From Patescibacteria group bacterium (lineage in GTDB: Bacteria; Patescibacteriota; Gracilibacteria; UBA1369; JAHJTR01), in the NCBI GenBank assembly GCA_018829865.1, contig JAHJTR010000026.1, positions 1 to 6,196 of the forward strand: 6,196 nucleotides of DNA, read 5' to 3'. The translations under genes and the position numbers were made by a program. Below, one piece after another: positions 1 through 5,839 of the stretch (position 1 is the stretch's first letter; each line of letters starts with the position of its first letter). Below the pieces are notes generated by a model. That model made no database searches. It was not told the origin of the DNA and was given only the letters and a program-made list of their open reading frames with translations.

Positions 1-1
1 A

Positions 2-418
2 GAATCATTAAAAAAAGTCATTGGAAGCAAAGGCAGCATTATTGTCTGGAACAAAAAGTTCGAAAAGAAATGCAATGAAAACATTGGCGAAGTATTCCCG
101 GAATATGCAGAAGAAATGGCCAAAATTAATGAAAGGCTATTTGATTTAATGGATATATTCCAAAAAAACCTCTACGTGCACAAAGACTTCAAAGGCAAAT
201 ACTCAATCAAAAAGGTATTACCGGTGCTTGATCCTGAATTAAGTTATAAGGAGTTAAATATACAGGACGGATCAATGGCCATGAATTCATGGAAGAAATT
301 AGTCTTTGAAACAGCGAACGAAGCAGAAAAAGAACAAATCAAAAAAGACATGTTGGAATACTGTAAACTGGATACTTGGGCAATGGTTAGGATTTATGAA
401 GCTTTGAAGAGATTGTAA
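2..418 (+). CDS. DUF2779 protein, C-terminal part (5' end outside window)
   Basis: The frame is open from base 2 without a stop, so the gene begins before the window and only the last 138 codons are seen. The segment resembles the C-terminus of DUF2779 proteins, which carry an RNase H-like 3'-5' exonuclease-type fold: a 'SIIVWNKKFE' strand-helix near the start, then 'VLPVLDPELSYKELNIQDG', and a final 'EYCKLDTWAMVRIYEAL' helix. That helix contains YCKLD, which fits the YxxxD pattern of the last metal-binding motif in DEDDy nucleases. The family is often found near mobile or defence genes. Biochemical function is not established from this fragment. It ends in TAA and is followed by a small ORF on the same strand. 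Family call is fairly confident; activity is inferred. Confidence 0.75.
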   Translation, partial: ESLKKVIGSKGSIIVWNKKFEKKCNENIGEVFPEYAEEMAKINERLFDLMDIFQKNLYVHKDFKGKYSIKKVLPVLDPELSYKELNIQDGSMAMNSWKKLVFETANEAEKEQIKKDMLEYCKLDTWAMVRIYEALKRL

Positions 419-468
419 TTTAGGGGTTTGAGGAAGACAGCATCGAAGAGAAGGAGGTAAGTTTTGAA

Positions 469-609
469 ATGGTGAAGAGTCGTTTTGGAGTTCCACCATT
501 TTTAGATAAATTTTATCAGTTTGATGAAACCCTCAAAGAAGTAGGCTATACAGGGTTAAAAGAAGGGCTCAATGGATATTTCCCAACGCCAAAAACGATT
601 TATTTATAA
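469..609 (+). CDS. Small unrecognised ORF (46 aa), probably part of a mosaic remnant
   Basis: An ATG at 469 follows the only textbook Shine-Dalgarno sequence of the window (AAGGAGG, 451-457), although the 11-nt spacing is long. The product begins MVKSRFGVPPFLDKFYQF and ends FPTPKTIYL before TAA at 607-609. I do not recognise it. The frame is also open upstream back to a TAG at 421, so AAGGAGG could instead be Lys-Glu-Val codons of an older longer reading frame. Downstream, the same frame continues past the TAA straight into the HsdM C-terminal remnant. This suggests a deletion joined an unrelated coding end to the hsdM tail. It may be a genuine small gene or simply debris. Confidence 0.3.
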   Translation: MVKSRFGVPPFLDKFYQFDETLKEVGYTGLKEGLNGYFPTPKTIYL

Positions 610-780
610 GGGGAAAACGAATACAATATAGCCATATCAAGCTACGTTATTGGGGAAGATACTCGCGAGGCGGTAAATATTACAGAACTCAACGAAAAAA
701 TTGCAAAAATCGTCGCAAGGCAAAATGAATTTAGGGTGGCAATTGATGATATAGTTGAGAATATTGAACAAAATAATTAA
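610..780 (+). pseudogene. hsdM: hsdM 3'-end remnant (type I R-M methyltransferase)
   Basis: These ~56 codons give GENEYNIAISSYVIGEDTRE and then a helical tail rich in the ELNEKIAKIVARQNE pattern, ending in TAA. This matches the extreme C-terminus of HsdM, the N6-adenine methyltransferase subunit of type I restriction-modification systems: the 'ENEYN..ISSYV' strand followed by a coiled helix ending in an acidic stretch. The rest of the usual ~500-residue protein, including the SAM-binding and NPPF/Y catalytic motifs, is absent, and no start codon or RBS precedes it. It is therefore a 3' relic. Its stop lies 7 bp before the ATG of the RhuM gene, which is the spacing expected if rhuM was co-transcribed with hsdM in the intact cassette. 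Confidence 0.7.
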
Positions 781-787
781 AAGATTT

Positions 788-1810
788 ATGAAAAATGAAT
801 TACAAAATCAGATAATTATTTATGAAGACGACGATGGAGAGTCTCGTATTGAAGTAAGACTTGAAGGTGAAACTGTTTGGCTTACGCAGGCACAATTGGT
901 TGACTTGTATCAATCGAGCAAATCCAATGTTAGTGAACATATTAAACACATTTTTGAAGAAGGCGAATTGGTCAAAGATTCAGTTGTTCGGAAATTCCGA
1001 ACAACTGCTGTTGATGGTAAAGATTATAATACTATTCACTATAACCTCGATATGATTATTTCGCTGGGTTATAGGATTAAATCACATGTTGCTACAAAAT
1101 TTCGTATCTGGGCAACGGAGCGTCTTCAAGAATACATTATCAAAGGTTTTACGATGGACGATAAGAAATTGAAGAATTTAGGCGGAGGCGGATATTGGAA
1201 AGAGCTTTTGGATCGTATTCGTGATATCCGCAGTAGTGAAAAGGTTTTGTACCGTCAGGTGCTGGATTTGTACGCAACCAGCCAAGATTATGATCCCAAG
1301 TCCACTGAATCAATTGAATTTTTTAAGATTGTGCAGAATAAGTTGCATTACGCAGCTCATGGTCATACTGCCGCTGAAGTGATTGTCGAGCGCGCAGATG
1401 CCGGTAAGCCGTTTATGGGACTCTTAACTTTTTCTAAAGGAGGAGTGGCTAAAAAAGATATTGCGGTAGCAAAAAATTATTTAACGGCAAAGGAATTAAA
1501 AATTTTGAATAATTTGGTTTCGGGGTATTTTGATTTCGCGGAAATTCAGGCAATGAAGCGCAAGCCGATGTTTATGAAAGATTATATCAAACAACTGGAT
1601 AATATTTTATCAGCAACCGGTGAGAAATTATTGTCTGATGCCGGAAGTGTGAGCCACGAAAAAGCGATTGGTAAAGCTGAGTTGGAATATAAAAAATATC
1701 AGGAAAAAACTTTGTCGCCGGTGGAAAAAGATTATTTGGAAGTGATAAAAACGGTTGAAAAAAAGATAGAAATGAAAGCAAAAAGAAAGTCTTCTAACTC
1801 TAAGAAATAA
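788..1810 (+). CDS. rhuM: RhuM-family protein
   Basis: This encodes 340 residues, the usual length for the virulence RhuM family (PF13310). Family landmarks in order are: an N-terminal beta segment (SRIEVRLEGETVWLTQAQ, about 19-36); an HTH-like LVDLYQSSKSNVSEHIKHIF (38-57) followed by EEGEL; the HYNLDMIISLGYRIKS block (84-99); FRIWATERLQEYIIKGF (105-121); and a long alpha-helical C-terminal domain with a strongly basic tail. An upstream in-frame TTG at 755 would add 11 residues, but ATG 788 matches the usual family start and avoids overlap with hsdM. No clear SD is visible. RhuM genes commonly sit inside type I R-M operons, as the hsdM remnant suggests here. Biochemical function is not settled; a DNA-binding role is inferred from the N-terminal fold. 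It is the only full-length gene left in this cassette. Confidence 0.88.
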   Translation: MKNELQNQIIIYEDDDGESRIEVRLEGETVWLTQAQLVDLYQSSKSNVSEHIKHIFEEGELVKDSVVRKFRTTAVDGKDYNTIHYNLDMIISLGYRIKSHVATKFRIWATERLQEYIIKGFTMDDKKLKNLGGGGYWKELLDRIRDIRSSEKVLYRQVLDLYATSQDYDPKSTESIEFFKIVQNKLHYAAHGHTAAEVIVERADAGKPFMGLLTFSKGGVAKKDIAVAKNYLTAKELKILNNLVSGYFDFAEIQAMKRKPMFMKDYIKQLDNILSATGEKLLSDAGSVSHEKAIGKAELEYKKYQEKTLSPVEKDYLEVIKTVEKKIEMKAKRKSSNSKK

Positions 1811-1811
1811 T

Positions 1812-2033
1812 ATGATAACTAAAATATCAAAACTCAAGAATTTTGGCATATTTCATGACTTTTCTTGAAAAACGGAACCTCCTGGATTCAAGAAGTATAA
1901 TCTGATTTATGGTTGGAACAGAAGCGGCAAGACAACAATTTCTCGCATTTTTGAAAAAATAGAGGCATTACTTGGTAAGACGGGTATTTCGGAAGCGTTG
2001 GATAGATTGAAAAATGGCCAAAAAGCCCATTAG
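1812..2033 (+). pseudogene. Broken 5' end of a PrrC/RloC-like AAA ATPase gene
   Basis: The ATG at 1812 lies 1 bp after the rhuM stop. The product reads MITKISKLKNFGIFHDFS, then an in-frame TGA at 1866-1868, then continues in the same frame with KYNLIYGWNRSGKTTISRIF. GWNRSGKTT is a Walker A P-loop (residues 34-42), and the 'I..L.NFGIF.DF.W' lead-in is typical of the AAA_13 ATPases that include the anticodon nuclease PrrC and RloC. Family members usually have Trp where the TGA sits, which fits a TGG-to-TGA nonsense mutation. Homology fades around 1960 and the frame ends at TAG 2031. The remaining several hundred codons, including Walker B and any nuclease domain, are missing. PrrC-type genes are known cargo of type I R-M loci, consistent with the hsdM and rhuM neighbours. 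Confidence 0.65.
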
Positions 2034-2159
2034 CACAAGAATTAAGTCTCGTTTTGCGCGATCTGGCAAGAATAGCAGATACACCTCATCCATAGCAGTT
2101 AAACCGGCAAGAATAAGAAATTTACGGGCAGGCGCATTCACGCGTTCAATCCCCCATTC
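1968..2159 (-). pseudogene. Possible CDP-alcohol phosphatidyltransferase C-terminal remnant
   Basis: Read on the minus strand, about 63 codons without an obvious start give 'WGIERVNAPARKFLILAGL', a second hydrophobic stretch (LILVLMGFLAIFQSIQRF), and end RNTRLTK before TAA. The pattern of ER..APAR followed by two membrane-like helices and a terminal Q-R-basic tail is what the C-terminus of CDP-alcohol phosphatidyltransferases (PgsA-like membrane enzymes) looks like. The N-terminal catalytic D-x2-D-G-x2-A-R motif is absent. It overlaps antisense to the end of the broken AAA gene and lies immediately downstream of, and in frame with, the 2178-3446 gene after its TAG stop. It could also be a chance hydrophobic antisense frame; the identification is tentative. 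Confidence 0.35.
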
Positions 2160-2177
2160 ACACCTACCAAACCAACC

Positions 2178-3446
2178 CTACTCCCCAATCCCAAGCTTCC
2201 CCCTAAGATCCTCCAACTTAGCATCCCTTCCCTTATCTCCAACAAAAATCTTCAGCACCCTCTGAATCAATTTACTAACATGCCCAACAACACCCAACCC
2301 AGGAATCGCAGAAGCCAGCGCCTTACCAACATCACCAGCCGCACCATAAAGCCCTTCTTGCTGCTTCTTACTACTATACACATTATACCGCGCCACTCTA
2401 TTATCATGAATTTTCTTCAAACACAGCCTCAGCAACCCAAGAAAATGCTTTTGAGCATCAACAGAGTAAACCCCAGGCTCAACATTCAGCTCTTTTAAAA
2501 GTATGCCAAAGGTATCATCCATCACCAATCCATCAGGGCCCATAATTTCCTCCATTAAACCTTTCATTCGATCAGATTTAAGCCCGGGCAATTCCGGACA
2601 CATAACAGTATTGTATTCTTCCTCATTATTTAGTGCATCTGATTTTTTAGGAGGTTCAACCTTAAGCACCTCACCCAAAAACTGCTTACCCAGATTCTTT
2701 GCCGCCGCTTCAGCTTGTTTCTTCAATTCATCATGATGCGCATGAAGCCTTATCATCATCACATCCGCAAAATCACCTCCACCACCAAGAATTTGAATCA
2801 TATTAGATATAGCATCACTCATCCTAATCTGCTGATTTCCATTAGATTCCGGATCCAACGACCAATTAACCGGACCAATCGGATCCGTTACGGTATCAGC
2901 CTCCTCATTTAATAAATCTTCCCGAGTTGATCCACCAGCCTCTAACTGAGCATAAGGATCCAATACAGTTTCACTACCATCATCCTCAAAATATTCCAAA
3001 TATGATTCCCAAGTCTCAGCGGCTAGAGATCCCGGAGTGTTTGTCACAGCCGAAGCCTCAAGTCTCGTCTGATCTTCATCCTCTGCCCAGTCGAATTCCG
3101 TGCCAATATCATCACCCATATCTCCAACTGTCGGAGGGTCAACGCACAATTGTGTTTGATCACCCATATCTACAACTGTCGGAGACTCAAAGCCCAATCG
3201 TGCCTCACCACCATTATCTACTACTGTCGGTGGCACAAAGCCCAATTGTGCTGCATTCCTCCTAGCCGCCACCTCATCCCAGTCGATTTTGTCAGGATTC
3301 AGAGGATGATCACTAATATGCATGTTATCAGGATGATATCGTTCAGCATCAGTTTGTCCATCATAGATTTCCCTATAATAAGGAAATATCCTTTTATCAC
3401 CATTAATGTCCCATTTCCCCCAATCTGAAGATTCTTTTTTACCCAT
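2178..3446 (-). CDS. Acidic repeat protein with five TVxD motifs, unknown function
   Basis: I do not recognise this 422-residue protein. Residues 1-205 are acidic and low in predicted structure. They contain three tandem 16-residue units (about 68-115, consensus LGFxPPTVVDMGDxxx) and five Thr-Val-x-Asp motifs with Thr at 74, 90, 106, 160 and 185, plus TEFD (116) and TRED (174). Residues 210-422 look folded and helical, with a Gly-rich turn (221-224), a Lys/Ala helix (about 240-260) and a hydrophobic segment, ALASAIPGLGVVGHVSKLI (376-394), that could contact a membrane. No signal peptide is evident. pTxxD is a known ligand class for FHA domains, so a phosphothreonine docking scaffold is possible, but no kinase or FHA gene is in view. 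It starts at ATG 3446 behind a strong promoter but without an SD. It is a single-gene unit ending in TAG, with no terminator seen. Confidence 0.8.
   Translation of the reverse strand: MGKKESSDWGKWDINGDKRIFPYYREIYDGQTDAERYHPDNMHISDHPLNPDKIDWDEVAARRNAAQLGFVPPTVVDNGGEARLGFESPTVVDMGDQTQLCVDPPTVGDMGDDIGTEFDWAEDEDQTRLEASAVTNTPGSLAAETWESYLEYFEDDGSETVLDPYAQLEAGGSTREDLLNEEADTVTDPIGPVNWSLDPESNGNQQIRMSDAISNMIQILGGGGDFADVMMIRLHAHHDELKKQAEAAAKNLGKQFLGEVLKVEPPKKSDALNNEEEYNTVMCPELPGLKSDRMKGLMEEIMGPDGLVMDDTFGILLKELNVEPGVYSVDAQKHFLGLLRLCLKKIHDNRVARYNVYSSKKQQEGLYGAAGDVGKALASAIPGLGVVGHVSKLIQRVLKIFVGDKGRDAKLEDLRGKLGIGE
3111..3255 (-). repeat. 48-bp tandem repeat inside the acidic protein gene
   Basis: The core ACTGTCGG recurs (plus-strand coordinates) at 3127, 3175 and 3223, exactly 48 bp apart, with flanking CACCCATATCT and AAAGCCCAAT.GTG blocks shared between units. 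A partial unit precedes the first at about 3111. The units encode 16 residues each and preserve Pro-Thr-Val-x-Asp while other positions vary, so the array has diverged under apparent selection for that motif. Confidence 0.8.
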
Positions 3447-3476
3447 AATTAATAATGTTTAAATAAATTAGGTGTT

Positions 3477-3504
3477 ATTATACATAATAAGGTAAATGTG
3501 TCAA
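3477..3504 (-). promoter_or_regulatory. Sigma70 promoter of the acidic repeat protein gene
   Basis: On the minus strand TTGACA (3504-3499) and TATAAT (3482-3477) are both exact consensus hexamers, separated by 16 bp. The predicted start near 3470 leaves a leader of about 24 nt, AT-rich and without a Shine-Dalgarno sequence, before the ATG at 3446. It points away from the Fic promoter about 90 bp to the right. Confidence 0.75.
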
Positions 3505-3594
3505 TCTTTTCTCGGTTCAATAAACACTCCCTAGTTCAAATTTCAAGTGCAATTTTTTCATTTAAGCAGCTCTTTAACCACAATTACCCCTATC

Positions 3595-3624
3595 TTGACA
3601 GCATAGGTATACTATAGGTATACT
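3595..3624 (+). promoter_or_regulatory. Sigma70 promoter of the fic gene
   Basis: TTGACA (3595-3600) is followed after 18 bp by TATACT (3619-3624), one mismatch from the -10 consensus. The expected start near 3631 gives a leader of only ~19 nt with no SD before ATG 3650. The -10 and the spacer are occupied by the repeated ATAGGTATACT sequence, so any protein binding there would block RNA polymerase. Confidence 0.7.
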
Positions 3625-3644
3625 TTGTGCGCAACTATACCTAT
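3603..3644 (+). promoter_or_regulatory. Probable operator: two direct and one inverted copy of ATAGGTATA
   Basis: ATAGGTATACT occurs at 3603-3613 and again directly at 3614-3624, one helical turn apart. Its inverted form TATACCTAT lies at 3636-3644 after an 11-bp spacer, TTGTGCGCAAC, that is itself nearly palindromic. The copies cover the -35/-10 spacer, the -10 and the leader of the Fic gene. The arrangement is typical of a repressor site; the winged-helix domain of the adjacent Fic protein is the obvious candidate ligand. Confidence 0.6.
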
Positions 3645-3649
3645 TAAAT

Positions 3650-4993
3650 ATGATGCACTTCAAGCTAGAAAAACCCGAATTATCAGGCGCGCAGCTAGAA
3701 AAAATATCAAAGATCTTTGATTCTAAAAACAAAGATGAAATTTTAGATTATATAAAAAAATTCCTAGGATCAGATTATGTATATTGGGACAGAATGCGTC
3801 ACAAAGAACCCTCACCCAAGGGTGTTTCTAAAGAAGAGCTTTGGATGATCATTAAAATTTTCCGAGAATCACAGCGTGTAAAATCTGTAGTTATAGATAT
3901 AAAAAACAAACCATTCACATGGTCTAAGCTGGATTATTTTGAAGAATTTTTCCACGAACTGGACATGAGCACAGGAGGAGAACTCTTTGTAGAAAAAAGT
4001 GGCTTTAAAAAAGCTAACAAACAAAAACTCATAACCAGAGGAATAATGGAGGAAGCAATTGCCTCCTCTCAACTGGAAGGTGCTGCAACAAGCCGAAAAG
4101 CCGCAAAAAAACTGTTAAGAGAGGGTAGAAAACCAAAAAATGAATCAGAACAAATGATCGTTAATAACTATTACTCAATGAAGGCAGTGGAAGAAGACCA
4201 TAAGGAGAGGGAAATGAGCATGGGTTTGATTCTCGAACTACATAGCCTAATTACAAAAGATACACTGGATTCTGAAGGGAAACCTCCACGAATGAGAAAA
4301 AAAGATGACCCAATTTATGTCACGGATAAATTAACGGGAGAAATATATCATGAGGGCCCAAATGCTAAATTTGTAAAAAAGGAATTAGAAAAGTTAATTA
4401 ACTTTGCTAACAACGAGCTGGGAGGTGAAAAATTTATTCATCCGGTAATAAAAGCAGTAATGATACATTTCTGGGTTGGATATTTGCATCCCTTCACTGA
4501 TGGAAATGGCCGTCTAGCAAGGCTACTTTTTTATTGGTATCTCATTAAGGAAGGATACTGGGCATTTGTTTATTTACCAATATCTAAAGCAATCAATCTC
4601 TCACCAAAACAATATTCAATGGCATATGTGTATAGTGAACAAGACGATAATGACATGACATATTTTATCGATTACAACATCAAAAAAATTAAGCTAGCCG
4701 TTAAAGAATTTAAAAAATATGTTGAAAGCCAAACAAAAGAGAATCTAAAAATGAAGAAAAGAAGCGAGACAACGCATAACCTGAACGCCAGACAAGTACA
4801 ATTGCTTCAGTTCCTACACGGTGATCCTGACGAAAAGACAAATCTTGCTATCCATACAAACATCAATCAAATATCAAAAAGAACTGCAAGCAAAGATTTA
4901 AAAGATTTAGTGAGGAAAAAGTTTTTAACAAGAGAAAAACAAGGGAAAAACGTGCACTACTATGGAACTACTGAAATCAACAAATTATTTTAA
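3650..4993 (+). CDS. Fic-family protein (class II) with C-terminal winged helix
   Basis: This encodes 447 residues. The canonical Fic motif HPFTDGNGRLAR (280-291) is intact, with catalytic His280 and the anion-hole GNGR, so nucleotidyl (usually AMP) transfer onto target hydroxyls is expected. The Fic_N region carries SSQLEG (139-144), matching the autoinhibitory (S/T)xxxE(G/N) motif; because it lies N-terminal to the Fic core, this is a class II enzyme. Residues ~378-440 (starting LNARQVQLLQFLHG, then ISKRTASKDLKDLVRKKFL and a KQGKNVHYYG wing) form a winged-helix DNA-binding domain. Fic proteins of this build often repress their own promoter, and the repeated operator overlies this one. A second ATG directly follows the first. 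No SD is visible. The gene stands alone, divergent from 2178-3446. Target proteins are unknown; no antitoxin partner gene is seen, as expected if inhibition is intramolecular. Confidence 0.93.
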   Translation: MMHFKLEKPELSGAQLEKISKIFDSKNKDEILDYIKKFLGSDYVYWDRMRHKEPSPKGVSKEELWMIIKIFRESQRVKSVVIDIKNKPFTWSKLDYFEEFFHELDMSTGGELFVEKSGFKKANKQKLITRGIMEEAIASSQLEGAATSRKAAKKLLREGRKPKNESEQMIVNNYYSMKAVEEDHKEREMSMGLILELHSLITKDTLDSEGKPPRMRKKDDPIYVTDKLTGEIYHEGPNAKFVKKELEKLINFANNELGGEKFIHPVIKAVMIHFWVGYLHPFTDGNGRLARLLFYWYLIKEGYWAFVYLPISKAINLSPKQYSMAYVYSEQDDNDMTYFIDYNIKKIKLAVKEFKKYVESQTKENLKMKKRSETTHNLNARQVQLLQFLHGDPDEKTNLAIHTNINQISKRTASKDLKDLVRKKFLTREKQGKNVHYYGTTEINKLF

Positions 4994-5114
4994 AGTGTTT
5001 TTGGCTTCGGACATTCACCCCTTAACCCAATCCAACACGCCCAAATCCCCCATTTACAAATCCCCAAAAACAAATTATTTTTCTACTACCATGTAATTAA
5101 AACCAAACAAGCCA

Positions 5115-5120
5115 TATAAT
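5115..5120 (+). promoter_or_regulatory. -10 element of the original guaA promoter (candidate)
   Basis: An exact TATAAT lies 34 bp before the ATG of the truncated guaA copy. No good -35 is found at 16-18 bp (5092-5097 is TGTAAT). If active, its transcript would run through the guaA fragment into the NYN gene at 5334, which has no clear promoter of its own. The rest of 4994-5153 is C-rich intergenic sequence without a recognisable gene or terminator. Confidence 0.4.
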
Positions 5121-5153
5121 CCTCCTTTACCACCAACCACCACCCCCCAAACT

Positions 5154-5315
5154 ATGCAAAACAAAATCGCCGTCATCGACTTCGGAGGCCAATACGCCCA
5201 TTTAATAGCCAACCGAATCCGCAGAATCGGAGTTTTTTCCGAAATCATAGCCGACGACACTCTCTCAAAAAAACATGAAAAAGGCTCACGAGCTAGAGAA
5301 GAAAATAAATCATAA
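5154..5315 (+). pseudogene. guaA: Truncated copy of the guaA 5' end
   Basis: The frame starts MQNKIAVIDFGGQYAHLIAN, which is the N-terminal glutamine amidotransferase start of GMP synthase, and parallels the guaA start at 6005. Bases 5163-5261 match 6011-6109 in 95 of 99 positions; three of the four differences are silent and one is Ile to Val. After the shared '...IIADDT' the sequences part: this copy goes through an A-run into LSKKHEKGSRA and stops at TAA 5313. Inserting a 1-nt gap in the A-run (5267-5273) would bring the next few residues back toward the intact copy, so a frameshift near the join is possible. It lacks the triad and the synthetase domain and cannot function. It is most likely the left border of an insertion at the start of guaA. 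Confidence 0.8.
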
Positions 5316-5333
5316 CTTAACCGAATTACTCAA
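5305..5333. repeat. Inner direct repeat, left copy
   Basis: ATAAATCATAAC (5305-5316) is identical to 5902-5913. After a 4-bp offset the similarity continues with CCGAATTACTCAA against CCGAAATACGTCAA. It ends directly at the NYN start codon. The right copy forms the -10 region of the minus-strand RNA promoter; this left copy has the TATGAT but no matching -35. Confidence 0.5.
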
Positions 5334-5834
5334 ATGAAAAGCGATAAAAACAACCACGCCTTCATTGATAGCCAGAATCTACATTTATCAATTAAAGATT
5401 TGGGCTGGACCTTGGACATGGAGCGTTTTCGTATATACCTGAAAGATAAATATAATGTAGAGAAAGCTTTTTTATTCATAGGGTATATAAAGGGCAATGA
5501 AGCAATGTATACGAAATTTCAACAATGGGGATATGTGGTTATTTTTAAGCCAACTTTAGAAGCAAATGGCGTAATCAAAGGCAACTGTGACGCAGAATTG
5601 GTTCTCCATTGCATGATAGAGAAAGAAGTCTATGACAATGCAATAATAGTCTTAGGTGATGGAGATTTTCATTGTTTGATAGAACATTTAATAGAAGAAA
5701 AGAAGCTCTTAAAGGTAGGGATCCCCAATAAGAAAAATTATTCAAGCTTATTGGTGAAATTTCGACACCCTTATTTTTTCTATATCAATAGCTTGAAAGA
5801 TAAGTTGGAATACAAAAAAAGACCCAATAAATGA
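5334..5834 (+). CDS. NYN-domain (PIN-like) putative RNase
   Basis: This encodes 166 residues, essentially one NYN domain (PF01936, LabA/PIN-like fold). The acidic metal-site residues are all present: FIDSQNL (Asp12, Asn15), KGNCDAELV (Asp86) and LGDGDF (Asp109, Asp111), so a Mg-dependent endoribonuclease activity is plausible. The KDKLEYKK end is typical of the short single-domain versions that I associate with Patescibacteria genomes. The start at 5334 has no SD, and the inner direct repeat abuts it. No strong own promoter is seen; it may be read from the guaA promoter upstream of the guaA fragment. Its TGA stop lies inside the terminator of the convergent minus-strand RNA, so the two transcripts overlap tail to tail. 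Family call is confident; the cellular target is unknown. Confidence 0.88.
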   Translation: MKSDKNNHAFIDSQNLHLSIKDLGWTLDMERFRIYLKDKYNVEKAFLFIGYIKGNEAMYTKFQQWGYVVIFKPTLEANGVIKGNCDAELVLHCMIEKEVYDNAIIVLGDGDFHCLIEHLIEEKKLLKVGIPNKKNYSSLLVKFRHPYFFYINSLKDKLEYKKRPNK

Positions 5835-5839
5835 GTCTT
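5814..5839 (-). terminator. Intrinsic terminator of the minus-strand RNA
   Basis: On the minus strand AAGACTC, a 7-nt loop (ATTTATT) and GGGTCTT form a 7-bp stem with one G-U wobble, followed by five more T residues. Read on the plus strand the same position is an A-C mismatch and only a weak T-rich stretch follows, so the terminator is built for minus-strand transcription, though it may partly stop NYN transcripts too. It contains the NYN stop codon (5832-5834). Confidence 0.72.

Noticed and set aside
1866..1868. Alternative genetic code (TGA as Gly or Trp)
   Set aside because: Rhu, Fic, NYN and the repeat protein have long TGA-free frames with normal Trp and Gly codons, and NYN uses TGA as its stop.
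2014..2265. Plus-strand ORF starting MAKKPISTRIKSRF
   Set aside because: It overlaps the antisense end of the 2178-3446 gene and remnant sequence, has biased Ser/Pro/Leu composition and no RBS; treated as a shadow.
2927..3428. Plus-strand ORFs with repeated 'HPYLQLSE' peptides
   Set aside because: The peptide repeat is the reverse-strand image of the 48-bp repeat in the acidic protein gene.
4979..5081. 13-bp direct repeat AACAAATTATTTT at 4979-4991 and 5069-5081
   Set aside because: AT-rich, falls partly in the Fic 3' end, and no element or boundary lies between the copies; likely chance.
5091..5134. Minus-strand nine-codon ORF (MACLVLITW) behind AAAGGAGG
   Set aside because: Too short, no promoter or gene downstream on that strand, and the SD-like string is the complement of the guaA leader CCTCCTTT.
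5075..5260. Minus-strand ORF sharing a peptide with the minus-strand ORF at 5953-6144
   Set aside because: Both are simply the antisense of the duplicated guaA 5' end; the similarity comes from the guaA repeat, not from a paired gene family.
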